A stretch of 64,000 nt of DNA from assembly GCF_030247185.1 (NCBI RefSeq), contig NC_080571.1, positions 208,068,880 through 208,132,879 of the forward strand, read 5' to 3'. Below, one piece after another: positions 10,164 through 22,801 of the stretch; position 1 is the stretch's first letter, and every line of letters starts with the position of its first letter. The DNA comes from Malaya genurostris. Lineage: Eukaryota > Arthropoda > Insecta > Diptera > Culicidae. The position numbers were made by a program, and so were the translations under genes. The notes beneath the pieces were generated by a model. That model was not told the DNA's origin. It was given only the letters and a program-made list of their open reading frames with translations, and did not search any database.

Positions 10164-10419
10164 AGTTATGATTAACAAAATTTATCGCATTATTTTATGC
10201 AACCGCTTTTTCCAGGGTTTGTGTAGTTTCGACCCAAATTATCTTCAATTCCAGTTTTGTTTTCAATATATTTGGGATGTTGACGACTTCCCATCTTTAA
10301 AATTGCTTATTAGTTTTAATTTGGGCTAAGTTTCAGTGAACATGATGGATTCATAAGGACTGTACTTGAAAAAAATACAACAGATATAAATGATCATCCA
10401 AAAATTATTCTAGGTTGGA
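10164..10419. other. No recognised feature
   Basis: AT-rich spacer between the DD37E element and an older DD37E relic. No repeats or ORFs of note. Confidence 0.4.
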
Positions 10420-11060
10420 TAATTTTGAAACTTTCAGGGATTAAATACAAACCTAGTTTATTCAACTATCTCTCCTACGGTAAATGTCCGCACCTTGGAT
10501 TAAACACTACTCATCAAATTCTGTGGCACACTTGCGCCATCTTTCTTACACACTTTCATTCTCTTGGTACAAAAACAACATCGTCGCCTTTGTACCACTC
10601 CATCACCGGTTTCGCGCAATGGCACAATGCCTGATTCCACCAAAACAGAGTGTCACCTTTGTGGGACCGGAGGACATTGCGACATGCTGCTAGAGAACTC
10701 CTGGCCGGGGAAATGATTGGTGTCCGCATTAACGTATGTCTCGTCGTCCTTGACAATGCATTTCGGGTGCACCAACCACTCGCAGTACAGCTTCCTGGTG
10801 CGGGATTTGACAATCGCATTCTGTTTATTGATTCGGTTAGACCCCTTTCGTTACCTTAAAGACATGAAGTCCGACCCGCTTCATTGCCTGTTTGACAAAC
10901 CTGAATGACGAATTGAACTTTTTCGTGTCGTCACGAGTCAAAAGTTTCGAATTGTGCTTGAGTGATCCCTCGTCTTCTGTTCACAGGGTTGCATTTCTTT
11001 GTTTTTGCTCCGCTGTCAGCTCTTCGCAGAGTCGTCTGGGACTTTTTGAACGATTTTACT
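10420..11060 (-). pseudogene. Decayed DD37E-type transposase relic A
   Basis: Minus-strand translation in changing frames gives recognisable transposase pieces: an N-terminal ELTAEQKQR-like segment near 11,025; RTRKLYCEW...KCIVKDDETYV near 10,750-10,820 with the first catalytic Asp; and SHKGDTLFWWNQALCHC followed by VMEWYKGDDVVFVPRE at 10,556-10,670. The second catalytic position is again Asn (WWNQ). Frameshifts and stops are frequent. It belongs to the same DD37E group as the element at 8.9 kb but is clearly older. No clean TIRs were found. Confidence 0.7.
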
Positions 11061-11099
11061 AAGCACGGTCGAAGAACGATTTTACTAAGCAAATCGACA

Positions 11100-11560
11100 G
11101 CTAGCTACTGTTTCACGATCCCCCTGTGGGACTGATCTGGATTTCCCACAACCGCGCACCAATTTTTTTGTTGGAGCACTTCCTGCTTGGAAGCCATCTC
11201 TCTATAACGACTTGATAGAACTTTTGCACATGTGAACGATCTAGATCACGCCAAAACAGAACCGATCCTTTGTGCTTTTTCACCAATGACATGAAACGTT
11301 TCTTAAACAACTCTTCCGTATAGATCGCCCAGCTACTTGTTCTGAGATTGTTGAAGGAAGCGCTTATTTAACTACATCCGCAAATCACCATTCAGATCGG
11401 GAATGTTTTTGCCAATTTCGATAAACCTTCGGAACTTGGAGCTTGGACTTGGCAATGAAATATTCTTGCCCAGGAAGTTGACGAAAGTTGACCATGATGC
11501 AAGTTTCGTCATCCGTCACAATTCGGAATCAGAATCAGGAATCCGCAGAGGTACCGCACA
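11100..11560 (-). pseudogene. Decayed DD37E-type transposase relic B
   Basis: Minus-strand reading gives VTDDETCIMVNFRQLPGQEY near 11,450-11,525 (first Asp region). Then, at 11,113-11,310, KKRFMSLVKKHKGSVLFWRD (residues split by decay further on), where the second Asp is retained in FWRD. It directly follows relic A but is a different subfamily, so two separate old insertions or a rearranged pair are likely. It cannot encode a functional transposase. Confidence 0.65.
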
Positions 11561-12775
11561 ATCTGCTGCAACTTATATAAGATTTGAATCTATGCACGTT
11601 TTTTTCTGGTGAACGATACGTGCAGAGATTTTTTGAAACCAGTAATTTAGTCGTAATAGACAGAGCTTGTATTGTGAATCCTCAAACGAACGAAGCAACA
11701 AAAAAACACCCGCTGTGAAAACTTGGCTTGACATAACTGAATGAGAGACCTATATTAGAGAGAAACTGGATGCATGAGAGTATATGATACTGAGCAGACC
11801 AGTTTCCTTGCTTGATAAATTTCCTGTGCTGTCAGTCTCAGTTAACACATGAACTAAGCAATCCATGACAATGCAATGAAATAAAGGGTTTATTCTCGTT
11901 AGTACTGTACGAGAATAAAGAACTTTGCTTCACAGCGTACTACAAGATGTGTTTTTTTTTAGTGTAGGTTTGCAGAAAACCTTTTTGACCATAACGTTTG
12001 TACTTCAAGACCAAATTTGATCACATTTCAGAAATATTTCAAACATTGTATAGCATGAATTTTGCATTTGAGCCCGTCTTCAAAACGATCAATTTGTTTC
12101 TTGTAAGTTTATACTGTGTATATATCCTAGAAGCACAAAAAACAATGTTTATTCAATTAATATTCATCGGAGCTTAAAATTATGAAACTAGTTTCCTCAT
12201 AGGCATCTTCAATATGAGAACCGTTCATCAAATGCTAACCTCATGAAGCATACTCATCAGCTGGCGCATATCTTCATCTAGTAATGAACGAACGAAGCAG
12301 CTCTCCTTGCTTGGGTTGCGCTGTGAATTCTACCTAACATACGAATGAGTGTGAATAGCACAGAGGGTGAAACTCTTTTGTTAATATTCATTGCTTCAAT
12401 TTGCAAGCCCTGTTAATAGATGAAAAAGTAGTACTTTCGAGAGTTCTTGTCTTGCGAAACCGTTGTTCTGGTTTCGCTCCATGTACCCCTTTACTTTGCC
12501 TTCGCACTGGTTTTCATCAGTGAAACTAAAAAAAATGGATGAAGCATAATTTGTAGTCTGTTTGGTCTCGATTCCACTCCCTTCGACATCCAAAGGCTGA
12601 TAATTCCTACATTTATTTTGAAATAACCAGGCCTCTGGCCGTCAGATGGTGCAGAACAAGAGACATCAGTTGCTGGGATGTTATTCGTAGCCATTTTCTA
12701 TGCAAAGTAGTGAGGAAGATAAATGTGAAGTTCAAAAGAACGGAGCTTAACACTCACTAATACTTTTGTTCTACT
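11561..12775. other. Non-coding stretch with one small hairpin
   Basis: No gene seen. A perfect 11-bp inverted repeat, TTTATTCTCGT and ACGAGAATAAA, at 11,889-11,919 has a 9-base loop. The rest is AT-rich with short ORFs only. Confidence 0.4.
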
Positions 12776-13323
12776 GCCTTTGGCTGCAGCCAGAGTGAGC
12801 GCGAGAACCTGAGCCTCAAGTGACGCTTGCACTCTGACAGCAACCAAAGCTGTCAGTGTTAGTGACGAGCTAGTTCCAAATGCTCAAAGCTAGCCATACC
12901 TTACCGTTCCGCACCCTTAGGGTGCTGCCATAGTGAACGCAATTTGCGTCTACACGCGCGGGCGAACTTATTACATTCAATTTAAACAAACGTGTCACAA
13001 TAACAGTGTATCACATCAAACGCTTTGCATTTAGTCGGACTGAGTGTAAGTTTGGTTCTATTTGATTAAAGCTCATTGAATCGCTTCGCTTCACTCCGCG
13101 CTCCGCGCTCACTCTGGCAGCACCCTTAGGTCACGCGAAGCGTCGAGGAGTGCGTGCGACCTAGTTCCATTTGATCGAAGCAAACCTGCCAGAGTGAATA
13201 CGATGCGAAAATCGTACATGACATTGAATTGCTTTGTATCGCTCCGCATTCCATGCTCGCTCTGACATCAAACTTAGGTTGATGTCAGAGTGAGCCCGGA
13301 AGGCGGAGCGCTTCAATGCGATG
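12776..13323. repeat. Cluster of palindromic short repeats (CTCTGACAG family)
   Basis: Several related blocks share CACTCTGACAGCAACC or its variants and TCACGCGAAGCGTC. The block at 13,240-13,310 forms an imperfect hairpin with arms of about 34 nt: CTCGCTCTGACATCAAAC, a TTAG centre, then GTTGATGTCAGAGTGAGC. The block at 13,118-13,215 is repeated in inverted orientation at 14,855-14,965. This looks like a MITE or foldback family with several partial copies. Confidence 0.65.
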
Positions 13324-14848
13324 TACACGGAATCACCCGCGATCCCATTTCAACCAGAATATTAGTTGATTTTCTGAATTCGATTGGTTACAACTATTCG
13401 ATTATTGTTTTAACTAAACTGTCATTTTTGTTTTTCGATTAGCAGAAACGATGGTTGAAACAACTAATTTAACTGTTTGAAAAAAATGCTGTCAATTAGT
13501 GAGGACACATACCTTTCAATTTCAACAAATATTTTAGTTGAAATAACTGGTGTTGTTATTGAAACAAAATTCTGTTAGTTGAAAAATAAATCGGTTTCAT
13601 TTGTTTTAGACATTGCAAATAGTTGAATCAACTCGAACAAGGTTATTGATTTGCGAAAATAATCAAAATATACTTACTGATACACGTCATGATCTATTTG
13701 AAATAAGTTCGGTATGTTGAGATTCATGAAATAAATATCGTTTTTAAAATATAAACAGTATTTTATATTGACATGTAATATCATTAGGGCTGGGAAAACC
13801 ACCGATCACTGCTGATTTCAAGTGATCTTAACCAAGGAATAAATTATCATTACGAAATCAGAACTGATCTGATCTCTAAGTGATTTAGATTTTTGTATTA
13901 TCACGATCATGTCAAGTCGAGATCAGTGAAGATCTAAATTCTAAAAAAATACTTCTGATTCGAACGGAAATGATTGATGTAGAAAAACGTTTTTAATCAG
14001 CAAAAGTGCCCGGAGGGGCGAGTAAATTAGCGAAATTATTTAATTTACCTAAAAAGAGTATTTAAAGATGATGCCTTCAAACGGTTGTACTAAAGTTATG
14101 CACTGATAATTTTAGTCAATTTATATCAGCTTGGGTGCATCAACCGCTGGGAATTGGAATTTTGCGACGGCAATTCAAACGCGCCATTCAATCGCAGCGC
14201 GTTCTGTGTGTTTGAAACCCTTCGCTCCTGTTACTTTTATAAATCAAATTCATGTCAAAAAGCGTTTTAATGCATGAACATCATCATAGGTATCAAACAG
14301 CTGGAAGTAAATTAATGATCGAATTTGAAGCATAAAATTTTTGCGCATACCTGAAAAATTATGAGATGATCATTCATTCTCATTTTCTAATTTGTCACCA
14401 AATCTTTTTCATCTTAAACAAGGTTAATCACAACAAGGTTATCACAACACCGCTGTTAGATAAACACTTGTTATGGAATCATAAATTAAACTTTTAACGG
14501 AATTAAATGATAATATTAAAAAATTTATTCTTGTATCATAATTTTTTCAAATCAAATGAACACAATTTCACCAAACGCTTTAACCATCGATGTTGTTTTC
14601 ATTGACATTTTGAAGCGACGCGAACAGATTTGAACTAAAAAAGTTGTTGATTTCGCATTGCGATTATTGTTTTGCTTTCAACTGTCTCCGGCATTTGACA
14701 GCATTCAAAACAACATATTTTTCAACTACTTGAATATATGAAAATCAAAAACCATATTGGTTGAATCAAAAAAAATTAGTTAAATCAACTATCGTAAAAA
14801 TCAAAAACAGCGATATCGCAATTTTATGATCGAAGGTTTCTCCGTGTA
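13324..14848 (+). mobile_element. TIR element (TACACGG family) with a nested second element
   Basis: The left end reads TACACGGAATCACCCGCGAT; the right end inverted reads TACACGGAGAAACCTTCGAT. The body is rich in TAGTTGAAATAA-like motifs that recur in family members at 43.66-44.1 kb and 56.28-56.49 kb (minus). A different repeat, starting GGGCTGGGAAAACC near 13,788, is nested inside and shares 13,995-14,110 with 21,050-21,170. The element itself sits within the CTCTGACAG repeat cluster. No transposase ORF is present, so it is non-autonomous. Confidence 0.65.
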
Positions 14849-14854
14849 CTGATA

Positions 14855-14965
14855 AGGCATCGCTTTCACTCTGTCAGGTTTGCTTTGATCAAATGTAATT
14901 TGCTCGCACGCGTGTCTTGACGCTTCGCGTGACGCTTTCACTCTGACAGCAACCTAGGTTGATCA
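14855..14965 (-). repeat. Inverted partner of the CTCTGACAG repeat at 13.1 kb
   Basis: The reverse complement contains GTCACGCGAAGCGTC, then CATTTGATCAAAGCAAACC and CAGAGTGAAAGCGATGC. These align with the same order of blocks at 13,118-13,215. Together they bracket the TIR element at 13.3-14.85 kb. Confidence 0.65.
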
Positions 14966-15354
14966 TTTTTATCGTATACAGCCGCCCTTCCCATGTTGGA
15001 TCACTTTGACCAAAAGTGCCACTGCCCATACTTGCATTTTTTGAAAATGTTGTACCATTGTACGAAATATCGGTAATACACCAAAAATATTAAATAGATT
15101 ACAGATGATGCTTTTTTTCATATTTTACTGAATTTCAATAAAAAATGTGGGTTTACATATAGTTAAGATAGATTTCATTCGTCAAGCTTACTTAAAAACT
15201 GCGAAATCCCATATAGGACTGTTATGTGAGTATAGAAAGTCCAGTGCTTTCGAACTCGAAATCGGTTACTGGTCTAGCCGCAATGAACTAGTGCGAAAAC
15301 TCGTTGAGTAGTGTTACGAGTACTGTTAAGCTATTTTGTATCATCCCCGTTCAC

Positions 15355-15418
15355 GAACAAATCAGGAGTTCCACAAGGCAGCAATATCGGTCCTCCTCTT
15401 TTCGTACTGTTTTTATGA
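15355..15418 (+). pseudogene. Relic of a non-LTR reverse transcriptase
   Basis: Frame translation at 15,359-15,415 reads KSGVPQGSNIGPPLFVLFL and ends at a TGA. This is the motif region just upstream of the catalytic box in non-LTR reverse transcriptases. The sequence before it, from about 15,240, has fragments compatible with the same protein but with frame changes. Only the motif itself is secure. The clade cannot be set from so short a piece. Confidence 0.6.
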
Positions 15419-16329
15419 TATCGCCATGGTAATGGATTGAACTGATCTATTGATTATGAAGACGCATCTACGTACCTACAAAAGCTTCTGGTTGAAAAAA
15501 AGGCGAATTATGTTGACGAAACCATTTTGTGTTCAGCGTTGCAAAATGTCATATAACTACATTTTACTAAAAAGTGTTACATTTTTTTCGAGTAGTATTT
15601 GAATAAAAACACAGAGAACAGACATCCAAGTAGGGATTTCAATGTGTGTCTAACGGTTATTTTGAAAAGCAATCACAAAGTAACAATTCTCCTGTAGAAA
15701 CGCTTTGACCAGTCCTGCAATCTCGTATGGGCTCTTGCATTCGAGTTTTCATACAATGGTAATTCATGCGTGCAAAGTCGAATTTTCAACTTGTATGCTT
15801 TACACAGGTTTTGCCCATGTTTTGGTAAAACAATACATTTTGCACGGGTGTAGAGAACTACAAGCTGTGTTTTAAATGGGTCGATTTATTTTTCACATAC
15901 ACTTTCTCTAAATCATTACTACAAAGAAAGTTTTATTAGTTCCAATGCGTTGTCCAAGAAGAAGTTTTATTGAATGTGTTTTGACACCACCTACAAATCG
16001 TTCAGTATCTTTTCGGGGATGCAAAATTTATTTTTTTTTTTTTCGATTGAGCTTGTCTTGTATTTTCACCTTTCACCTATTAGTCTTCTATTTTTATTCT
16101 TCTCTTCCAACAACAACAAAAATGACTTTGCACACTTTTTTCAACTGTACCTGTTTGGTTTTCTAATCATACATACCATTATTTTACATATGGTGACAAA
16201 GAAAAGGGCAAAGAATCTTGCAGATCTTAGATATATTTCAGTAAACAACTGTTTACATGTTATGTAAATATAAATAAAATTATTAAATTAAAATTAACAT
16301 GAATTCAATTACTGAACTTGTTCTAGATT
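15419..16329. other. No recognised feature
   Basis: AT-rich, pyrimidine-rich around 16,025-16,100. ORFs here are short and compositionally biased, and no repeat-family match was seen. Confidence 0.4.
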
Positions 16330-16980
16330 GTAAATAAGCTCGAAGAATGTCTTCGTCTGATGGTGCCCCGTTTTCTCGGTTCATTCAGGTACATTTCTTG
16401 TGCTGAATGATTGCACGTAACCGGGACTTGCTTACATTTCGCCACATCCTGTTTGACTGGGCGCGAGGCACAGCATTCGGGAGCAAAAAGCATGCGTGCG
16501 TGACGCGTGTGCAAAGAGCTTTTAAGTCGGCCTGACCCGCTCCTTCGGGAACGCTGCACAAAGCAGCATAAATGAAGACAAACAGCATCTGCAATCCATC
16601 ACATCAGTAAACATATCATCCTGTGCGTTCATTGATAAATTTCTATGCTGCGGTGTATCCCTGCGAAGTGCAATGAAACGTGCTGGCTGGGGGAGAAGGG
16701 TTCGAGCAGAGTAAGTACATACAGAGTCATTGCATTGGTAAGCCCAAACAGGCAAATAAACAGTTTGACCACGGCCAGTGACGCTGTCGGTTCGACCGGA
16801 CTTTTCTCGAATGGTGTCATCAAGCTGTCATTTAACAACTCACGTCAGGGCTGCCGTGTTTGTTAATGAAAAACAGCCCGGGCCCTCGGGCTTTGCGTTA
16901 ACACGATCGGGCCAACAGTCCCGCGAGCGATGCCGTGTCCGGTTCTGGTTGTACTTCCAAATATGTACTAGGCATTGATG
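16330..16980. other. GC-rich non-coding island, possible regulatory element
   Basis: A compositional island flanked by AT-rich DNA. It contains CpG-rich blocks and a short palindromic stretch, CCCGGGCCCTCGGGC, near 16,878. Short ORFs overlap on both strands without a clear coding frame. No repeat match in the window. An enhancer or an unrecognised exon are both possible. Confidence 0.3.
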
Positions 16981-17896
16981 AATGGTAAAAAACAATTAGC
17001 TTTAATCATTTTTCATTCATGCTGGCTGATATTTTCGACGCATTGGTATTTACGTTTCCATAATACTTATTTATGTTGTGAATTCTGATTTCTTGTATTA
17101 CCTGATGCGTTCTCCAAGTAACAATTTTTTTCATAGTAACTGCGGGACTGTGGTAAAAATGAGTTAAAAACTAGTTAACGTTTCGCTGCTAGAACATACT
17201 AGAATAACTGATCGTTACGATCGCATATCAAGTGTGTTTGTTACAATTTGTCACCAACAACAATGTAAGTAATAGATTGATGAAAGAAGTTATTCCATCC
17301 TTAGAAGAAAAACCATATCATTTGAAATTACAAATTTATGCGATGCACAAATTCCACAACGAACTTCGAACTGTTGAGCGAAATTAAATTCTAGTTAAAT
17401 GTCTTTCAACACGCCTTCAAATAATTTTGGTTTATAGTGATTTTAAAAACAATTCATGAAACAACTGAATTACAATTTAATAAAACTTTAAATTCTACCA
17501 TGAAGCAAATGCTCATATTGCTGAGACCGATTCTTAGTCTATGTAATGTTGTTTTTGGTTTTATGGCTAAATGGAAATTTAGTAACTTGTTTTATTCAAA
17601 GAACATGTTGAAAAAAGCAATATTTTTGTTTAATTTGTGTTTCATACACTTCCTGTGACGCCATAAAACTTTTACAGTATTCAAACCATTATATTGGATA
17701 CTCATTTCAATTACATTGCCGCAGTCAATCAATAGCCATCTGAATTAACGTTTAAATTGTATGTTACAATCTCGCTATATCTATGTTACCGCTACCAGAG
17801 CTAATAAATGACGTTATAATTGATTTAAAATATACGAAAATAACGAGAAATGAATGTCAATCTTAGTTTCGCTTGTAAATTATGAGACCGAGATCT
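16981..17896. other. No recognised feature
   Basis: AT-rich unique-looking sequence with short ORFs only. Confidence 0.4.
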
Positions 17897-19130
17897 AACA
17901 GTTCGGCTGAAAAGTTCGTATCGTTTAATATAAACACACATTTTTTGCCAAAATTCGTTTTTATTATTCAACATAATTGCCATCAGAGGCGATACAGCGA
18001 TTATAGCGATCTTCCATCTTTTCGATACCATTTTTGTAGTACGATTTGTCCTTTGTCTCAAAATAGGCCTCAGTTTCAGCGATTACCTCTTCATTGCTTC
18101 TAAATTTTTTACCAGCGAGCATTCTCTTGAGGTCTGAGAACAGGAAAAAGTCACTGGGGGCCAAATCTGGAGAATACGGTGGATGAGGGAGCAATTCGAA
18201 GCCCAATTCGTTCAATTTCAGCATGGTTTTCATCGTCTTGTGACACGGTGCATTGTCTTGATGAAACAAAACTTTTTTCTTCTTCAAATGAGGCCGTTTT
18301 TTTTTAAATTTCGTCCTTCAAACGCTCTAATAACGCTATATAATAGTCACTGTTGATGGTTTTTCCCTTTTCAAGGTAGTCGATGAAAATTATACCATGC
18401 TAATCCCAAAATACAGACGCCATAACCTTACCGGTCGATTGTTGAGTCTTTCCACGCTTTGGGTTCGGTTCATCGCGTGCAGTCCACTCAGCTGACTGTC
18501 TATTGGACTCCGGAGTGAAGTGATGGAGCCATGTTTCGTCCATTGTTATATATCGACGAAAAAATGGGTTTTATTTCGATATAACAGCTCCAAACACTGC
18601 TCAGAATCATCAATTCGTTGTTGTTTTTGATCGATTGTGAGCTCACGCGGCACCCATTTTGCACAAAGCTTTCTCATATCCAAATATTCGTGAATAATAT
18701 GTTCAACACGTTCCTTTGATATCTTTAGGGTGTCAGCTATCTCGATCAACTTCACTTTACGGTCATTGAAAATCATTTTGTGGATTTTTTTCACGTTTTC
18801 ATCGGTAACAGCCTCTTTCGGACGTCCACTGCGTTTATCGTCTTCGGTGCTCATATGACCAGTACGAAATTTTGCAAACCACTTACGAATTGTTGCTTCG
18901 CCCGGTGCAGAGTCTGGATAACACTCATCAAGCCAAAGCCATCTCAAATGAATGACATAACCTATCTCCGTGATAGATAGCACGTCGTCGAACATATTTT
19001 TTCAACCGCAGGCGAAGAGTTTTTTCATCGTCATTTGGAATTAAACGGCGTCTATACCTACAAATCGGTAGAGGCGCCGCTCAAAACCTATGGAAGAGAT
19101 GCCGCCTTTCCAGTATGAAACATGTAATGT
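17897..19130 (-). mobile_element. Mariner (DD34D) element, decayed
   Basis: A transposase pseudogene on the minus strand with the usual mariner length. The 3' end carries a TIR-like GTTCGGCTGAAAAGTTCGTA near 17,899. The matching 5' TIR was not found to the right, so the 5' end (about 19,110-19,130) is truncated or eroded and the right boundary is approximate. Confidence 0.85.
17964..18995 (-). pseudogene. Mariner transposase, DD34D type, with several lesions
   Basis: Reading from the ATG at 18,995, the N-terminal helix-turn-helix region includes ATIRKWFAKFRTG and the WVPRELT motif near residue 120. The catalytic residues are recognisable: MDETWLHHFTPE (first Asp), HQDNAPCHKT (second) and YSPDLAPSDFFLF (third, 34 residues on). 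Lesions: one T appears lost from a T-run near 18,566, which shifts the frame just before the first Asp; a TAG stop lies near 18,402 in ASVFWD; a further frame change lies in the A-run near 18,300. About 345 residues would be normal for the family. It is not functional. Confidence 0.9.
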
Positions 19131-20517
19131 AAAATACGCAGATTCTTTCTCGAAGAATGTTTAGTTTCTTATTTACAGCATACAAAATGCCTACCCAATA
19201 CAATACGAAGACTAATGCAAAATCTGCGGTCACCCAAAGCAGCCATGAAATGTGTCAACAAAGGGCAATAGAAATTTTGAATTTTTGTTCTTCTCAATTT
19301 TCGATCCAATATTATGTGAAAATGGTTAACGAATTTACATTAACAACCGCTTTTTTTCAAGCCGCAGATCGAATACTTCCTTTTTGCCTTACCCACCTAA
19401 AATTATTTTACAAGCGACGTCTCACTCTGCAAACCTATAAAGGAAAAAAAAATTTGTTGCTAATAATTTATTAAGATAGTTATTGATTTCTCTCTGAATG
19501 AATATATAGAATTAATAAGTGATGTTTGAAGTATTTAAAAAAATATTCTCAGTAATGGTTCGTTACTACCTCTTTATTCTATTTTAATTTAAAGAAAAGT
19601 GCGGCATCTCTACTGTGCAGTGTCGGAAGCTACGAGAATCGATGATGACAGAAAACGATTCAAAGATTTTCATCTGTTGGTGTTCGTATTTATAGTGGTT
19701 CCCAAAGAAGTTCTGGGGTGTAATTACTTCGATTTATTATATTCCAGACTCTTTTATAATATCGATGAAAGAATGAGAATTGAAATTCGACTGATTCTTC
19801 CTGTAAACGTTATTTTGGTTTCGTTTTGTCGTAGGGAAACCAGTGACGTTGGCTTTGATACTCTCTTTTGTTTCAATGAGAGACGAAAGTGCTTCATATC
19901 TCTACGTTTGTTTCGGAAGCGATCATTTACGAACGGTAAAATACGAATATGAGGCTATTAGATTGAATGCTTTCATTGAGAATTCGTGACAACTTTATAC
20001 CCTGAACGCTACATGAATTCTCGGTAGCGATTAGCACATACGCTTATATTTTCATAATAGTTTCACAACGTCAAATAAACTAATTTTTAATTAGTAGCTG
20101 AAGGCATAACTATGATCAAATATATGATTAAATTAAGTAACGATGACTTATGTATGTCAATTATTTCAATATGACTAAAAAATGTGGTGATTGGAAAGTT
20201 AAATAAGTAACCAGAGTGACATAAAAAAGGTTTGTGCACTTGTTTCTATGTAGTTTGGGCTGTTAGTTGTATCAGCAGGGCCGGTGAAACTTGTTAAGCG
20301 TACCTGAGGGAACGACCCACTATTTTCAAGCATACCATAATTCTAAAGAAAATGGTGCTTATCCCTTAAAAGAGCAAGATCGATTTTTTTAATATTTTGT
20401 TTCGGTATAACTTTGCATGAAACGCGTAAATTTTAAAAAAAATTCTAAGTTTCAAAACAAAATTGTGCATTTTAGCGTTAAATACGACATAAAACTTTTA
20501 TGGGTTGTTTGAATGAT
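19131..20517. other. No recognised feature
   Basis: Mixed AT-rich sequence. ORFs up to 117 codons occur at 19,157-19,952 but show no domain, repetitive motif or coding-like composition. Confidence 0.4.
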
Positions 20518-20740
20518 TGACGTAGGACTACTCAACTTGTGCCGAAATTACTGCCAACATTTGTTTTGAATATTGAGGCAGCAGTCATTTGTGTTCCTTT
20601 TAAACTTATTTGTGTCAGTGTGTCCATCTTCACCAAGCCGTAGTCATAGCTTCCCTTAAATAAGATGACAATTTCGTATGCATTAAATCTCTTTGCAGCT
20701 CGCATAGAATGGACGCGATCATTCAAACTGAGCCTCTTCC
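20518..20740 (+). repeat. Partial copy of the GACGTAGGACTAC repeat
   Basis: It begins TTGACGTAGGACTAC and continues with blocks also seen after 49,611, such as TTGTTTTGAA and GCAGTCATTTGTGTTTTCC-like sequence. The other copy at 49.6-50.3 kb has TIRs; this one lacks the right end. Confidence 0.45.
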
Positions 20741-20760
20741 CACAATTTTAATTAGTATTA

Positions 20761-21932
20761 GGGGCTATGCATAAAAGACGTCACGCCGCAAGGGGGAGGG
20801 GGGTGTTTCATAAAACGCGACCTTTTGTGACAGGGGGGAGGGGGGGCGGTTTTTGGAATGTGACGTCCAATATTTTCAATGAGCGCATTTTTGAAATACC
20901 TAATTATATTACTGCTTTGCCCTATTTCCTGAAAAAATCTCCACAATAAACGGTTACATTCTATAGGAAAACGTGTATTTGTTGATGTAAAAGCTTCTTC
21001 TTGTAAATTCGGAAATGAATGATGCAGGAAATCATTTCTGTTGTTATCAGCAAAAGTGCACGGAGGAGCGAGTAAATTAGCGAAATTAATAAATTTTGCC
21101 TAGTATGAGTAAAAAAGAAAAAGATGCCTTCAAACGGTTTAACTTAAGTTATGCACTGACAATTTTTTTCAGTAATTTGATTTTCTAGCATTGATAACAG
21201 TATATCATAAGAATTTATATTATCTGATTCTGATGTAGTTTATTCAATTGTACTCCAAAAGGGCGAAAGATTAACGATTTCAGACGTAGATCATGTCATG
21301 TCTTATCTTGATCGTATGTGATTTTCCTCCACCAACATCAAAGCTTATCGAATCATCCAATGATTGAACTTACATAAAGAATCATTTTAGCTCAAAATCA
21401 CTACCCATTGTGTGACGAAAGATCAGTGCCGATATTGATCGATGTGATTTAAAATTCACTGATCAACTGATCTTGAAAAGATTATCCGGCAGTGATCTCG
21501 TTTTGATGAGGTTTTGGTCTTTATTTTCTCAGCCCGGTATGCTACACTAAGGAAATATTATTCTTTACCTAAAACAATAATATATCTGTGTACCCCTAGG
21601 AGGAATAAAACAGATGATTTAAATGTTTCATCAATTCCAACCAAATACTTTTGTTTATTTATATAACTGATATTAATAAAATAATTTCTATGGTTTTGTA
21701 GATTCAGTGATATTTTTTAATCTAATGACAACATGTAATAAATCGATTTTTCCCTCACATTTGTATGGTTTGTCATACATATTGAGAATGTATTGAGATA
21801 AATTTGATTTATTTTGAACTCGTGACATGTGACTTAAGGGGGGGGGTGTGGCTTCTGTGACAATTTGTGACAACGGGGGGATGGGGAGTCGAAAATCGTA
21901 AAAAAAGCGTGACGTCTTTTATGGACAGCACC
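20761..21932. mobile_element. TIR element (CATAAAAGACGTCACG family), 1.17 kb
   Basis: The left end reads GGGGCTATGCATAAAAGACG; the right end inverted reads GGTGCTGTCCATAAAAGACG. Both continue TCACGC. Runs of G lie just inside each end (20,790-20,850 and 21,838-21,890). TTA flanks both edges and may be the target duplication. The middle holds a second repeat, about 21,045-21,537, shared with 13.99-14.11 kb. It ends in a GGGCTGAGAAAA-type terminus. No transposase is present. Confidence 0.7.
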
Positions 21933-21935
21933 TTA

Positions 21936-22801
21936 AATTGATTTGCATTCTGTGCGGTTCGGTTGTGCCGTGAAAAAGGATTCTATGCTCATTAGGTTTC
22001 TGTGGGTTTCAATGCGCTGCTCGTCTTTCATGAGAGGCAATGATTCTTGCAGGAGTTCTGCTGATTTCTTCCATTCTAGATGCTGAGCGCTGGGAATTTT
22101 GAGATCTTCGAGATATTAAATTTATTTTTGACGCTAAATATCTACAAATTGCCTTAAACGTCGAGGTAAGACCAGATCTCGACATTTTATGCAATTCTAA
22201 GACATTCGGCAAAAATTTCGGCAATTTCGATTTCAGAATTCCAGAGAATCGTTCTAAACATTTTTTTTGCAATGCAATTCAATTTCTGAGATCTGAAAAA
22301 TTTTCATTGTCAACTTTTTCCATCAATTGACACCATATCTCGATGTTTTATACGATTCTATTACATTTTACTAATTTCCTCAAAATTTTTTCTGAGTTTT
22401 TAAGTCAAGTTTTTTTTTTAAATTAATTTTGAAATTTTAGGTCTTGATTTAAAATAAATCATTTTTTTTTTAATTTTAGTTCCCGAAGTTTTAAATTCTA
22501 AGACATTTGGCATAAAAATACCATACCGGTCTAAGATAAAATTCGTAAAAAATTGGAGAACAATCGACGAAACAATTAAATGTTTTAGTCCTTATAAACC
22601 TCGCAAGACTGCCATATCTCGACAGCGGGAGCGATTTTCTTGGGAAACGTGTTATTTTACTCTGGTTCGCCTTTCCAGAATGAGCCAAAATTGCTTAACA
22701 TAATCATTTTAACTCTATACCGTCAGAAATATGTTTAGCTATTTCCGATCAAATTTTCAGTAGTATGAGATTTGTGAATAACGAAAAAAAAAATTATTTC
22801 C
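21936..22801. other. No recognised feature
   Basis: AT-rich with several A- and T-runs. It forms the left flank of the I-clade insertion. Confidence 0.4.
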
